In this document: positions 50,447 to 59,267 of the stretch, piece by piece
How the letters are laid out: each line of letters begins with the position of its first letter
How positions within the stretch are numbered: position 1 is the first letter of the stretch
Assembly: GCA_035938175.1 (NCBI GenBank)
Contig: DASZHD010000026.1
Location: 8,950-72,949, forward strand
Length of the DNA stretch: 64,000 nt
Origin: DASRDE01 sp035938175
GTDB lineage: Bacteria > Vulcanimicrobiota > Vulcanimicrobiia > Vulcanimicrobiales > Vulcanimicrobiaceae
Direction of reading: 5' to 3'
Made by a program: the position numbers and the translations under genes
The notes under the pieces: generated by a model
What the model saw: the letters and a program-made list of their open reading frames with translations, nothing else
Database searches by the model: none
Told to the model about the DNA's origin: nothing

Positions 50447-52732
50447 ATGGTTCAGCCGCCGGCCGCCAACCGGGCGGCGCCGTTCTCCGCATATCCGTGG
50501 TATGCCATAGGCATCACGGCACTTGCCGCTGCGGTGGCGACGGTGCTGCTGGTCATCTACGGCGGAGAGCGCGCTTCTGAGGCGCGCCAGACCGCGGTTA
50601 TGCTGCAGGCCTCGCGGCTGCAGCAGAACGTCTCCCGCGTTGAAAACAACCTCGCCGGCGCCATTCAGGTGTCGGCCGTGGCGATGCATCTGCTTGCGCC
50701 GCTCCGCGATCCGGCCGAGATCCGCCGCGACGTGCTGCGCATCCTCGCCGGTGCCAATTCGCACATCGTCAGCGGCGTCGGCGTATTCTACGCACCGTAC
50801 GCATTCAACGGCAAGCCGCTGGACGGATTCTATGCCGATCGCGGCCTGCTGCAGCGCGGCACGATTTACGTGCTCGACAAACACTTCGGTTTCAACTATC
50901 CCGCTGCGCAATGGTATCGCGACGGAATCGCCGGCCGCGGTGAATTGGAGTTTACGGGACCGTATTTCGCTCACGGTCACACGTTCGTCAGCGCGGAGCG
51001 CGCATTCTACCAGAACGGCGCCTTTGCCGGTGAAGTGCTCGTCGATTCTTTTCAAGCGACCCTCGTGCGCAATATGCGAGCCTCCATCGAATCGAACGAC
51101 GTAGCATACGTCACGAACGATGCCGGGAAAATCGTCTTCAGTACGTCCGCGCTGCCGCTGCCCGGCGCGCCGTTCGAAGCCTCGCAAAGCCGCCCGATCC
51201 GCGGCGTGCCGTGGACGCTCCATTTTACGTCTGATTTCTCCGCGACGGCGGCGAAGCAGCGTCAAATCTGGCTGACGTGCGGCTTGGCAATCGCGCTTCT
51301 TTGGTGTTTGACCGCGGCGCTTATTCTGAATTTGATCCGGACGACGCGGTATAAAGCGCAGACGATCGGGCTCCGGCAGCAGAGCGCGGAACTTCAAATC
51401 GAAATCGCCGCCCGCGTTGCAGTCGAAAAGCAATTGCGCGTTACGGCGTATCACGACTCCCTGACCGGCCTGCCCAATCGCGCGAAGATTTTGGAGACGC
51501 TGCGCGGAGCGATCGCCGCGCACCCGGAGCAGGGCCGGTTTGCCGTACTCTTTATCGACCTCGACCAGTTCGCGGTGATCAACGATAGCCTGGGGCACAC
51601 GACGGGCGATACGCTGCTGCAGCATATCGCGCGGCGTATTTCGCAACAGTTACCGCAGGGCGCGGTGCTGGCACGGCTGGGCGGGGACGAGTTCGTCGTC
51701 TATGCGCCGCTGAAGGCGCAGGACGTGCATCACATTGCGACGCGCATTTTGGAAACGCTTCGCCGCCCGTTCACTATCGACGGACGCCGCGTATACACCG
51801 GTGCGTCGATCGGCGTCGTGCTGGGCGGCCCACGCTACGTGAATGCGGAAGAGCTCCTGCGCGATGCCGACATCGCGATGTATCGCGCAAAAGAGGGCGG
51901 ACGCGGGCGGTTCGTCGTGTTCGACGAAGACATGCACGAGCGCGCGCTGCAGCGGCTGCTGGTGGAAAGCGCACTGCGCTCCGCCATCCAGCACAGCGAA
52001 TTTTCGGTGCGCTACCAGCCCATCATCTCGATTGCGACGGGCGAGGTTTGCGGAATTGAAGCACTATGCCGTTGGGATCGTCCCGAATACGGCGAGGTGG
52101 GGCCGGTTGATTTTATTCCTATCGCAGAACAAACCGGAGCGATAACCGAGATCGACTCGTTCGTTCTGGGTCAAGCGTGCCTGGACGCCCGCCGTCTGCA
52201 GCGGCGGTACAGCGGGATTCCCGTTTCCGTGAACGTTTCGGCAACGCGCCTGACGCATCCGGATCTGGTTTCGGGTATCTCGCGGGTGCTGTTTGAATCC
52301 GGACTCGACGCCGCGTCCTTGCAATTGGAAATCACGGAAACGGCGCTGATGGGCCACACCGATCAGGCGATCCGGACGCTCTCGCGGCTTCGCGATATCG
52401 GCGTGCGCGTCGTCATCGACGACTTCGGAGCCGGATACTCGTCGCTCAGCTACGTGCAGCGCTTGCCGATCTGGGGCCTGAAGATCGACCGCTCCTTCGT
52501 GCACCCGATGGCATCGGATACGCAGTCGGCGGCAATCGTGCGCGCGATCGTCGCGCTGGCGAAAACGTTGGGGCTGCACGTTACCGCCGAAGGAGTAGAA
52601 ACGCTGCAGCAACTGCATCTTCTCACGGAAATGGCGGTCGACTCGGCTCAGGGATTTTATTTCTCACCTGCGGTGCCGTTCGAACAGATCGAGGACGCGA
52701 TCCGCTCGCGCCGTCTTCGCATCCCGGGTTAA
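50447..52732 (+). CDS. Membrane-bound diguanylate cyclase/phosphodiesterase (sensor-GGDEF-EAL)
   Basis: The 761-residue product has transmembrane helix 1 (about 18-38), an extracytoplasmic CHASE-like sensor (about 40-275), and helix 2 (about 280-302). A GGDEF domain (about 335-500) with intact RLGGDEFVV and an EAL domain (about 505-755) with IEALCRW, VSVNVSATRL, VIDDFGAGYSSL and AEGVETLQQL follow. Both active-site sets look intact, so it could make and degrade c-di-GMP; an inhibitory RxxD site is not obvious upstream of GGDEF. With CdaA in the same window, the cell uses both c-di-GMP and c-di-AMP. It ends at a hairpin shared with convergent ftsZ. Confidence 0.94.
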   Translation: MVQPPAANRAAPFSAYPWYAIGITALAAAVATVLLVIYGGERASEARQTAVMLQASRLQQNVSRVENNLAGAIQVSAVAMHLLAPLRDPAEIRRDVLRILAGANSHIVSGVGVFYAPYAFNGKPLDGFYADRGLLQRGTIYVLDKHFGFNYPAAQWYRDGIAGRGELEFTGPYFAHGHTFVSAERAFYQNGAFAGEVLVDSFQATLVRNMRASIESNDVAYVTNDAGKIVFSTSALPLPGAPFEASQSRPIRGVPWTLHFTSDFSATAAKQRQIWLTCGLAIALLWCLTAALILNLIRTTRYKAQTIGLRQQSAELQIEIAARVAVEKQLRVTAYHDSLTGLPNRAKILETLRGAIAAHPEQGRFAVLFIDLDQFAVINDSLGHTTGDTLLQHIARRISQQLPQGAVLARLGGDEFVVYAPLKAQDVHHIATRILETLRRPFTIDGRRVYTGASIGVVLGGPRYVNAEELLRDADIAMYRAKEGGRGRFVVFDEDMHERALQRLLVESALRSAIQHSEFSVRYQPIISIATGEVCGIEALCRWDRPEYGEVGPVDFIPIAEQTGAITEIDSFVLGQACLDARRLQRRYSGIPVSVNVSATRLTHPDLVSGISRVLFESGLDAASLQLEITETALMGHTDQAIRTLSRLRDIGVRVVIDDFGAGYSSLSYVQRLPIWGLKIDRSFVHPMASDTQSAAIVRAIVALAKTLGLHVTAEGVETLQQLHLLTEMAVDSAQGFYFSPAVPFEQIEDAIRSRRLRIPG

Positions 52733-52733
52733 A

Positions 52734-52771
52734 GCAAAGACGCCCCGGAAGCCTCTCCGGAGCGCCTTTGC
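52734..52771. terminator. Bidirectional hairpin between the GGDEF-EAL gene and ftsZ
   Basis: GCAAAG ... CCCGGA pairs with TCCGG ... CTTTGC, an imperfect stem with two mismatches around AGCCTC. The converging gene ends on each side make a two-way terminator likely. Confidence 0.6.
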
Positions 52772-52805
52772 GACCGCCGAACCTACGATACTTTGTGAAC
52801 CGCTG

Positions 52806-53879
52806 TTAACCGCGATACCGTAGGAACGCCGGAACTTCGATGTCGTCCATATTGAGCGGAGCGACGGCGTCGATCTTGGTTTCGGCAAAGTTGTAGGAAC
52901 CGCGCGCGCGCGCGTATTGATGTCCCGTACCGAAGCCGGCTGCGAGCACCGTGACGCGAACTTTGCCGGTCATCGTCGGATCGATGCTTGCGCCGAAGAT
53001 GATCTGTGCGTCGTTGTCCACGGCGCGGCTGATCATTTCCGCCGCTTCGTTGACCTCGTACATCGCCATGTCGGCGCCGCCCGTGATGTTGAAGATGACG
53101 CCGCGCGCGCCCTCGATCGTCGTTTCCAGCAGTGGCGACGCGATGGCCTTTTGCGCCGCGTCGGCCGCGCGGTGTTCGCCGCTGCCTTCGCCGATGCCCA
53201 TCATCGCGCTGCCGGCGTCGGACATGATCGTCTTCACGTCGGCAAAATCCAAGTTGATCAAGCCAGGCTGCGTGATCAAGTCGGATATGCCCTGGATGCC
53301 CTGGCGCAGCACGTCGTCGGCATACGAGAACGCTTCGTTCAGCGGCGTGCGCTTCTCGATCACTTGCAAGATGCGCTCGTTGGGAATCGTAATCAAGGTG
53401 TCGACTTTTGCTTCGAGCTCGGTGATGCCGTTCTCGGCCACTTGCATGCGCTTGCGGCCTTCGAACGAGAACGGCTTGGTGACCACCGCGATGGTCAGCG
53501 CGCCGCTTTCGCGCGCGATTTCGGCGATCACGGGGCCGGCGCCGGTTCCGGTGCCGCCGCCCATCCCCGCGGTGATGAACACCAGATCGGCGCCTTCGAT
53601 GATCATCGCGAGATCTTCGCGCGAATCTTCGGCCGCTTCACGCGCCAGCACGGGATTGGCGCCGGCTCCGAGACCGCGGGTCAAGTTCGTGCCGATCTGT
53701 ACCGTGTTTTCGGTGAGCGCGTTTCGGAGCGCTTGCACGTCCGAATTCACCGCAAAAAATTCGACGCCCGATAGGCCCGCTTCTATCATGCGGTTCACCG
53801 CGTTGCATCCACCGCCACCCACGCCGATCACTTTGATCGTCGCAGCGTGCTCCGGAACGTAGCGCTTCGCTTCAGCCAT
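52806..53879 (-). CDS. ftsZ: Cell-division GTPase FtsZ
   Basis: The 357-residue tubulin homologue forms the division ring. Motifs include IKVIGVGGGGCNAVNRMIEA, ITAGMGGGTGTGAGPVIAEI (GTP-binding signature), IPNERILQVI and the T7-loop NLDFADVKTIMSDAGSAMMG. The C-terminal conserved peptide DIEVPAFLRYRG, which binds FtsA, is present, but the linker before it is only about 20 residues, much shorter than in most bacteria. ATG 53879 has GAGGAG 11 bp upstream and replaces a longer in-frame start that overlaps ftsA. It lies directly after ftsA. Confidence 0.98.
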   Translation of the reverse strand: MAEAKRYVPEHAATIKVIGVGGGGCNAVNRMIEAGLSGVEFFAVNSDVQALRNALTENTVQIGTNLTRGLGAGANPVLAREAAEDSREDLAMIIEGADLVFITAGMGGGTGTGAGPVIAEIARESGALTIAVVTKPFSFEGRKRMQVAENGITELEAKVDTLITIPNERILQVIEKRTPLNEAFSYADDVLRQGIQGISDLITQPGLINLDFADVKTIMSDAGSAMMGIGEGSGEHRAADAAQKAIASPLLETTIEGARGVIFNITGGADMAMYEVNEAAEMISRAVDNDAQIIFGASIDPTMTGKVRVTVLAAGFGTGHQYARARGSYNFAETKIDAVAPLNMDDIEVPAFLRYRG

Positions 53880-53926
53880 GGTTAGAGACTCCTCTGTAAA
53901 GAGCGAGGGTTGGTGATGGTCGGGAT

Positions 53927-55141
53927 TCAGTTCCACAGATCGCCCAGCCACGAGCGAACCTTTGAGAAAACCGAGGGGGTGCGCTTGACGTACGAATGAT
54001 TTTCCAGACCGCCGTTCGGGCCGAACAAGACCAAGCCGATCGCGGTCGCGTATTCAGGCTGTTTGAGCGCGTCGGTTAGTCCGGCAATCGCGCTCGGGGA
54101 TCCCACGCGCACGGGCAGTCCGAAGACTTCCTCTGCGATGGATTCGATGCCGATCAGATGCGCGCCGCCGCCGGTCAAGACGACTTCGCCAAGCACGAGA
54201 TCGCGCGGAACGTTCTCGATGATCTTGGACTTGGTCATGCGCAGCGTCTCCACGACGCGCGGCAGAACGATCTGCCGCAGCTGTGCCGTCGTGGCTTCTT
54301 TGGTAGCGCGGCCGTCGAGCGTTTTGACGGGAAAGACTTGCTCCGGACCGTCGGCTTTGCCCGCGCCGTAAGCGCGCTTGATCTGTTCCGCTTCCGAGGC
54401 CGTAGTCTTCAAACCGAGCGAGATGTCGTTCGTCAGGATGCTGCCGCCCACGGGAATGGTGGACGTGTAAATCGCCCCGCCGCCGGAGTACACGGCGATG
54501 TCGGTGGTACCGCCGCCGATATCCAGCAGCACGACGCCGACCTGTTTTTCTTCGGAGAGCAGCGTCGCAGCCGAACTGGCGAGCGGCTCGAAAACCAAGC
54601 CCGCGGACTCGAGACCTGCGCGATGCACGCACTTGAGGACGTTCGTGATGAAGCTGGAGCCGCCGGTAATGATATGCGTGTCGACTTCCAAACGGCCGCC
54701 CGCCATACCGATCGGATCTTCGACGCCGTCTTGTCCGTCGACGGTAAAGTAGCGCGGCAGCGCGTGAATGATCTGCCGGTCGCCGGGCAGATTAATAATC
54801 TTGCTGGCGTCGACGACGCGCCGCACGTCGCCGATGCCGACCTCGCGATCTTCGCTTTGGACGGCGACGACGGCGCGGTTATTCGTGCTGCGAATATGCT
54901 CGCCGGTAATGGCCACGAAGACGTCTTGAATGTGAACGCCCGACATGCGTTCGGCTTTTTCCGTCGCCGCCTCGATCGATTTGATCGTCTCGTCGAGATC
55001 CGTCACGACGCCCTTGCGCATGCCGAGCGAGGGCGCCTCGCCGTACCCGATAATTTCGAGGCCGTTGGGGCCGTCGGCGGCGACGACCGCGCACGTCTTG
55101 GTCGTTCCGATATCGAGCCCAGCCACGGTCTCGTGTTTCAT
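53927..55141 (-). CDS. ftsA: Cell-division protein FtsA
   Basis: The 404-residue actin-like ATPase tethers FtsZ to the membrane. Motifs: VAGLDIGTTKTCAVVA (phosphate 1), the 1C domain (about 85-160), VGVVLLDIGGGTTDIAVYSG (phosphate 2), EVVLTGGGAHLIGIESIAEE (adenosine). The amphipathic C-terminal membrane helix is SVFSKVRSWLGDLWN. A promoter on the minus strand lies at 55228-55256. ftsQ, normally just upstream of ftsA, is 7 kb away here. Confidence 0.97.
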   Translation of the reverse strand: MKHETVAGLDIGTTKTCAVVAADGPNGLEIIGYGEAPSLGMRKGVVTDLDETIKSIEAATEKAERMSGVHIQDVFVAITGEHIRSTNNRAVVAVQSEDREVGIGDVRRVVDASKIINLPGDRQIIHALPRYFTVDGQDGVEDPIGMAGGRLEVDTHIITGGSSFITNVLKCVHRAGLESAGLVFEPLASSAATLLSEEKQVGVVLLDIGGGTTDIAVYSGGGAIYTSTIPVGGSILTNDISLGLKTTASEAEQIKRAYGAGKADGPEQVFPVKTLDGRATKEATTAQLRQIVLPRVVETLRMTKSKIIENVPRDLVLGEVVLTGGGAHLIGIESIAEEVFGLPVRVGSPSAIAGLTDALKQPEYATAIGLVLFGPNGGLENHSYVKRTPSVFSKVRSWLGDLWN

Positions 55142-55227
55142 CCGCCTTGAACTGCCCCCAAAGAAAACCGGCTCCGGCTGCGTTACCGCGCCGCACAGGC
55201 ACTATATATTGTGCTTTATTATCCTTA

Positions 55228-55256
55228 ACCCTACTACTTATAGCGGGTCCTGGCAA
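55228..55256 (-). promoter_or_regulatory. Probable promoter of ftsA-ftsZ
   Basis: On the minus strand TTGCCA (55256-55251), 17 bp, then TAGGGT (55233-55228), about 85 bp before the ftsA ATG. The 245-bp gap between ftsA and the chemoreceptor gene also has AT-rich stretches (TATATATTGTGC; TTAACGTTTACG) that could serve the divergent gene, but no strong second promoter was found. Confidence 0.5.
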
Positions 55257-55386
55257 GGATTCCGGAGTGGGTTGGGCCGGGCGCCTGCGGTCTCCTTGCG
55301 AGCAACTTGTGAGCGTCTGTGTAAAAGTGACGTTTAGCTGAGGATTATTAACGTTTACGCCTTCGCAAGCCGAAAAACACAACGAT

Positions 55387-57465
55387 ATGGTAGCAAGGCG
55401 TACGAGTTTGGAACGCGGGCTCACCTCGGCTTTTGCCTTGGTGATTCTCGTGGTGATCGCGATGATTCCGCTGGCGCTCTTCGCGATGAACGGCATCACG
55501 CAGCAAGCGCAGGCGCTGCACGATACGATCATCCGAGGCGAGCTTGCCTATGTGAAAGTGGCCTCCGATGCGGACGCGCTGCGCGCTGCAACGATCGACG
55601 CCGCTACGAATCCCGATGCGGCGAAAGCCGCGGCCGCACTCGCGAAAGCGAAGACGCTGGTCTCGCAGTATCCGAACGATTCGCGCGCGATGGGGAACCT
55701 GACCGGTTCCGACCCTGCCGTAAGGCCGCTCGTGCAGAAGTTCGTCGGCATTCACGACGACAAGTCGAATACGAACGTACAGGGCAGCGCGGACGTGTAC
55801 GATTTTCAAGCACTCGCCGCCGTCGGTCAACTGCTGCAAGGCAAAAAAGGCGACGCGCTCAAGCAGATTCAGGGAAGCGCCGCTACGTCGTACGACCAGC
55901 AGAGCAAAGACGGTGAAGCGCTCCTCAACGCGCTGCGCAGCAGCTCGGACGCGCGGTTCAACGCACTCATGGGTGCGCGCACGTTCGCGCTGACCGTTTT
56001 GATTTTGGGCGCGCTCGTGGCGTGCGCGATTGCAATCGTGTCCATGGGGTGGTTCCGGCGCACCATGCGCTCGGGCTTGGAGCGTTGCCTCGAGGTGTTC
56101 GAAGAGATGGGCCGCGGAGACCTGACCGCGCGCGTCGGATTCGAAGGAAAAGACTTGCTCGGACGGCTGGGGCAAGCGGTGGATCAGCTGGGCGAACGGT
56201 TATCGATTATCATCGCGACGATTCAGCACGCCGTCATGACGGTTCAAACCGCGAGCTCGCTCACCAACGACACTGCGCGCCAAGTGGAAGCGCGCGTAAA
56301 TGAAGAACTCGCCGAGCTCGGGCGTGCGGCGGAATTTTCAATGTCGGTGCGTGCGACGGCCGGAACCGTTGCCGACAATGCGGAGCAGGTTGCACGGCGG
56401 GTTACGGACATCTCCAGCGCCGTTGCGGAAATGACCGCGTCGATTCAAGAGATGGATCAAAACTTGCTCAACCTCGCGACCGTCGTCGAGCAAGCCGTCG
56501 CCAATACGCAAGAGATGTCCGCATCCATCGTGCAAGTCGCCGGCAACGCCGAGCGCGTGCGGCAAGAATCGACGAACACCGATCAGCGCGTGCGCGAAGG
56601 ACGCAACGAAGTCGCCCAGCTCTCCAAAGGCATGAGCAGCATCAGCGACACCGTCGCGGACGTCGTCTCCGAAATGCAGAGCTTGGACCACGCGTCACGC
56701 CAGATCGGCGAAATCCTGGGCCTGATCGAAGAGATTGCCGATCAAACGAACCTGCTGGCGCTCAACGCTGCGATTGAAGCCGCTCGCGCCGGCGAGCACG
56801 GGCGCGGCTTCGCGGTCGTCGCCGACGAGGTTCGCAAACTGGCTGAGAATTCGGCCAGCTCCACCAAGCAAATTGGAACGCTCGTCGCGGACATCCAGCG
56901 CCGCACAACCGCGGTCCTGGAGCGCACCGCGCGCGCGAACAACCTGGTACAGAACAATGCGGCGTCCGCCCGCACGGTCACGGACATGATCGAGACGATC
57001 AGTCAGCGCGTGACCGAAATGGCGCAGCTCGTGAGCGAGATCAGCGTGGCGACGACCGAACAGGCACGTGCTTCGGAAGAACTCGCCAAGGCCAGCGAGC
57101 AGATGGGCGCGATGACGCACGAAGCGGCCGCCACGATGCGCGAACAGGCCATTACCTCCAACCAAATCCTGGAGAGCGTTTCGGAAATCGAGCAGCGCAC
57201 CGGTCAGGTCGCCTCCGCCAGCCAGGAACAGCAGGTGGCCATCGAGTCGCTTGGCCAAACCATCAGCCACAGCTCGACTCTGGGCCGTGCCAATTCGGGG
57301 GCCGTCACGGAGATGGCCGGCCAAGCCGGAGAAGTGCTGGACGAGGCCTCCTCGCTGCAGTCACTGGTCGGACAATTTCAAGTTAACGGCAAGGCGGTCG
57401 CCGCTGGTAAGAAAAATGACCAAAAGGCTCTAGAAGATCCGGGGTCTCTTGCGCTATCATCTTAG
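55387..57465 (+). CDS. Methyl-accepting chemotaxis protein
   Basis: The 692-residue product has transmembrane helix 1 (about 14-34), a helical extracytoplasmic sensor (about 35-197), helix 2 (about 198-220), HAMP (about 222-275), and a long signalling coiled coil. The conserved hairpin tip is near residues 448-490 (EIADQTNLLALNAAIEAARA, GEHGRGFAVVADEVRKLAEN). No CheR-docking pentapeptide is at the C terminus. No che genes are in the window, so the kinase array is encoded elsewhere. Its position between ftsA and a serine hydrolase gene is unusual. Confidence 0.93.
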   Translation: MVARRTSLERGLTSAFALVILVVIAMIPLALFAMNGITQQAQALHDTIIRGELAYVKVASDADALRAATIDAATNPDAAKAAAALAKAKTLVSQYPNDSRAMGNLTGSDPAVRPLVQKFVGIHDDKSNTNVQGSADVYDFQALAAVGQLLQGKKGDALKQIQGSAATSYDQQSKDGEALLNALRSSSDARFNALMGARTFALTVLILGALVACAIAIVSMGWFRRTMRSGLERCLEVFEEMGRGDLTARVGFEGKDLLGRLGQAVDQLGERLSIIIATIQHAVMTVQTASSLTNDTARQVEARVNEELAELGRAAEFSMSVRATAGTVADNAEQVARRVTDISSAVAEMTASIQEMDQNLLNLATVVEQAVANTQEMSASIVQVAGNAERVRQESTNTDQRVREGRNEVAQLSKGMSSISDTVADVVSEMQSLDHASRQIGEILGLIEEIADQTNLLALNAAIEAARAGEHGRGFAVVADEVRKLAENSASSTKQIGTLVADIQRRTTAVLERTARANNLVQNNAASARTVTDMIETISQRVTEMAQLVSEISVATTEQARASEELAKASEQMGAMTHEAAATMREQAITSNQILESVSEIEQRTGQVASASQEQQVAIESLGQTISHSSTLGRANSGAVTEMAGQAGEVLDEASSLQSLVGQFQVNGKAVAAGKKNDQKALEDPGSLALSS

Positions 57466-57532
57466 GCTAGAAAATGGCACTGTGGAGACGGTGCCACCGA
57501 AACCCACCCTGCTGCGCCCATACGGAGTTAAC

Positions 57533-57820
57533 GTGCGAAAAACACTGTCCTTGCTGGCTCTCATCGCGTCTTCTGCCGTTCCGGCGGCCGCGCTGGCGGG
57601 CAACACCGTCGATGCGTCGCTGATCCCGGACGGCACCTACACCGCCACGGTGGAAAAGATCGTCGACAACAAGCACGTGCTGGTGAAAATGAACAACGGC
57701 ATGGAGACGACGTTGACGACCGATCGTTCGAACGTGGACTTCAGCACGGCAAAACCGAACGACAATATCAAACTGTCGCTCATCAAGGGTTTGGTCGCCG
57801 TCTACAAGATTCAGCACTAG
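57533..57820 (+). CDS. Small secreted protein of unknown function
   Basis: The 95-residue product has a signal peptide (VRKTLSLLALIASSAVPAAALA) and a mature part of about 73 residues: IPDGTYTATVEKIVDNKHVL, VKMNNGMETTLTTDR, then KLSLIKGLVAVYKIQH. The pattern of short strands suggests a small OB- or SH3-like barrel. GTG 57533 is chosen because it begins the signal peptide; upstream frame overlaps the chemoreceptor end. A rho-independent terminator follows 29 bp after the stop. No family recognised. Confidence 0.72.
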   Translation: MRKTLSLLALIASSAVPAAALAGNTVDASLIPDGTYTATVEKIVDNKHVLVKMNNGMETTLTTDRSNVDFSTAKPNDNIKLSLIKGLVAVYKIQH

Positions 57821-57848
57821 CGCACGCATCGCGATAAGTGCTCGAAAG

Positions 57849-57872
57849 ACCTCGCCTACGGCGGGGTTTTTC
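57849..57872 (+). terminator. Rho-independent terminator after the small secreted protein gene
   Basis: CCTCGCC-TAC-GGCGGGG hairpin followed by TTTTT. It is the clearest intrinsic terminator of the window and closes the chemoreceptor/small-protein transcript. Confidence 0.8.
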
Positions 57873-57912
57873 CGTTCCCTGCCCAGCGCTGCGGCGTGAT
57901 AGGATAGCAATC

Positions 57913-59262
57913 GTGAGCGCGCCGCACCTGGCATTTCTGTTCGTCCTGGCTGCGGACGCCGTGGTAAAGGCGTTGGGCGCATCGCCGGGCGCACAAGTGC
58001 TGATCGTCGACCACGGCCGGATCGTGTACGACGTGCCCTACGGCGTGCGCGACGTACGGACCCGCCTGCCCGTCGACGATCGCACCGGATTCGAGATCGG
58101 CTCGATCACCAAGCAGTTTACGGCGGCAGCGGTGCTTCAGCTGAAAGAGCGGGGCAAAGTCGCGCTCTCCGATCCGCTCGGCAAATACCTCCCGCAGTAT
58201 GCGGCTGCGCGCGCTATTACGCTGCAGCAACTGCTGTGGCAGGTAAGCGGAATTCCCGACTATACGTCGTCGCCGGACTTTGACGATTCAAAACCCGCAT
58301 CGCTCGATGGCGTGCTGGCTGCGATCCGATCGCGCCCGCTGGACTTTGCGCCCGGATCGCAATGGGAGTACAGCAACACGAACTATTATCTGCTCGGCGA
58401 AGTCGTCGCAAGAGTTTCGGGGATGCCCTGGCAGCAATACGTGCGGACGAATATTTTCAGGCCGGCAGGCATGGAAGATTCCACGTTCAGCGAGGACGAA
58501 CCGCACGTCGCGGATATGGCGACCGGCTATTCGCAAAGCGGAAACGGCAGCGGCCCAATCGTCGCGGCGGGGCCTATGAACGGTTGGGCCGGAGCTGCGG
58601 GCGATATCGTCTCTACGGCGCGCGATTTGGCCAAATGGGACGCCGCGCTGTTCGGCGGGCGCGTAATCAACGCCGGCGACGTAAAGCTGATGACTTCGGC
58701 GGGCCCGGTTCCGGCGGGCCCGTATTCGGGCTACGGCTTCGGCTGGATGACCGACGCGTACGACGGCGTACCGCGGCTCTGGCATAACGGCGGTACGAAC
58801 GGGTTCCACTCGGCAAACCAGGTCTTTCTTTCCCTGCGGCAGGCCGTCATCGTGCTGTCGAACGGGAACTTCGTCGACGCCTCCGCGGTCGCGGAAGCCG
58901 CATTCGATCTTCACAACCCTGCGATCGCCGCGCGGGCAAACGTCCCGGCGCCGGGCGAAAACCCCGCGATTACCGCGCTCGCAAAACGCGCGTGGGCGGC
59001 CATAAGCAGCGGCCCGATGGATCGCACGCTTTTCAGCGATTCGTTCAACGCGTTTTTGACCGACCGGCGGCTGCAGGACGCGCGCGCTTCGTTGCCCGGC
59101 GGTCAGACCGCTTCGGACTGGATCTATCGCGGAAGGCAAGCCGGAACGCGCGGAAACGTGTATACGTATTTCGTCGACTTGGACGGCGGTCAACGGCTCG
59201 TCGTTTCAATTGCCGTGGACGCGGCCGGAAAGATCGCCGGGCTGGTCTACTCGCCGCGGTAG
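57913..59262 (+). CDS. Serine hydrolase of the beta-lactamase/penicillin-binding-protein (class C, S12) family
   Basis: The roughly 449-residue product shows Ser64-x-x-Lys67 in GSITKQFTAAAVLQL, the YSN motif in EYSNTNYYLL (about 151), and HNGGTNGF in place of the KTG box (about 295). This is the esterase/D-aminopeptidase/class C beta-lactamase group. Fold and motifs allow ester, D-amino-acid amide or peptidoglycan-peptide hydrolysis; beta-lactam resistance should not be assumed. The N-terminal hydrophobic stretch (LAFLFVLAADAVVKAL) may be a poor signal peptide. GTG 57913 start; the last 90 residues form an extra C-terminal domain. It converges on the fusion gene, with 5 bp between their stops. 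Confidence 0.87.
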   Translation: MSAPHLAFLFVLAADAVVKALGASPGAQVLIVDHGRIVYDVPYGVRDVRTRLPVDDRTGFEIGSITKQFTAAAVLQLKERGKVALSDPLGKYLPQYAAARAITLQQLLWQVSGIPDYTSSPDFDDSKPASLDGVLAAIRSRPLDFAPGSQWEYSNTNYYLLGEVVARVSGMPWQQYVRTNIFRPAGMEDSTFSEDEPHVADMATGYSQSGNGSGPIVAAGPMNGWAGAAGDIVSTARDLAKWDAALFGGRVINAGDVKLMTSAGPVPAGPYSGYGFGWMTDAYDGVPRLWHNGGTNGFHSANQVFLSLRQAVIVLSNGNFVDASAVAEAAFDLHNPAIAARANVPAPGENPAITALAKRAWAAISSGPMDRTLFSDSFNAFLTDRRLQDARASLPGGQTASDWIYRGRQAGTRGNVYTYFVDLDGGQRLVVSIAVDAAGKIAGLVYSPR

Positions 59263-59267
59263 CGGCT

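Noticed and set aside
57913..59262. Beta-lactam resistance gene
   Set aside because: The SxxK/YSN/HxG set is shared by esterases and peptidases of family S12; sequence alone does not support an antibiotic-resistance claim.
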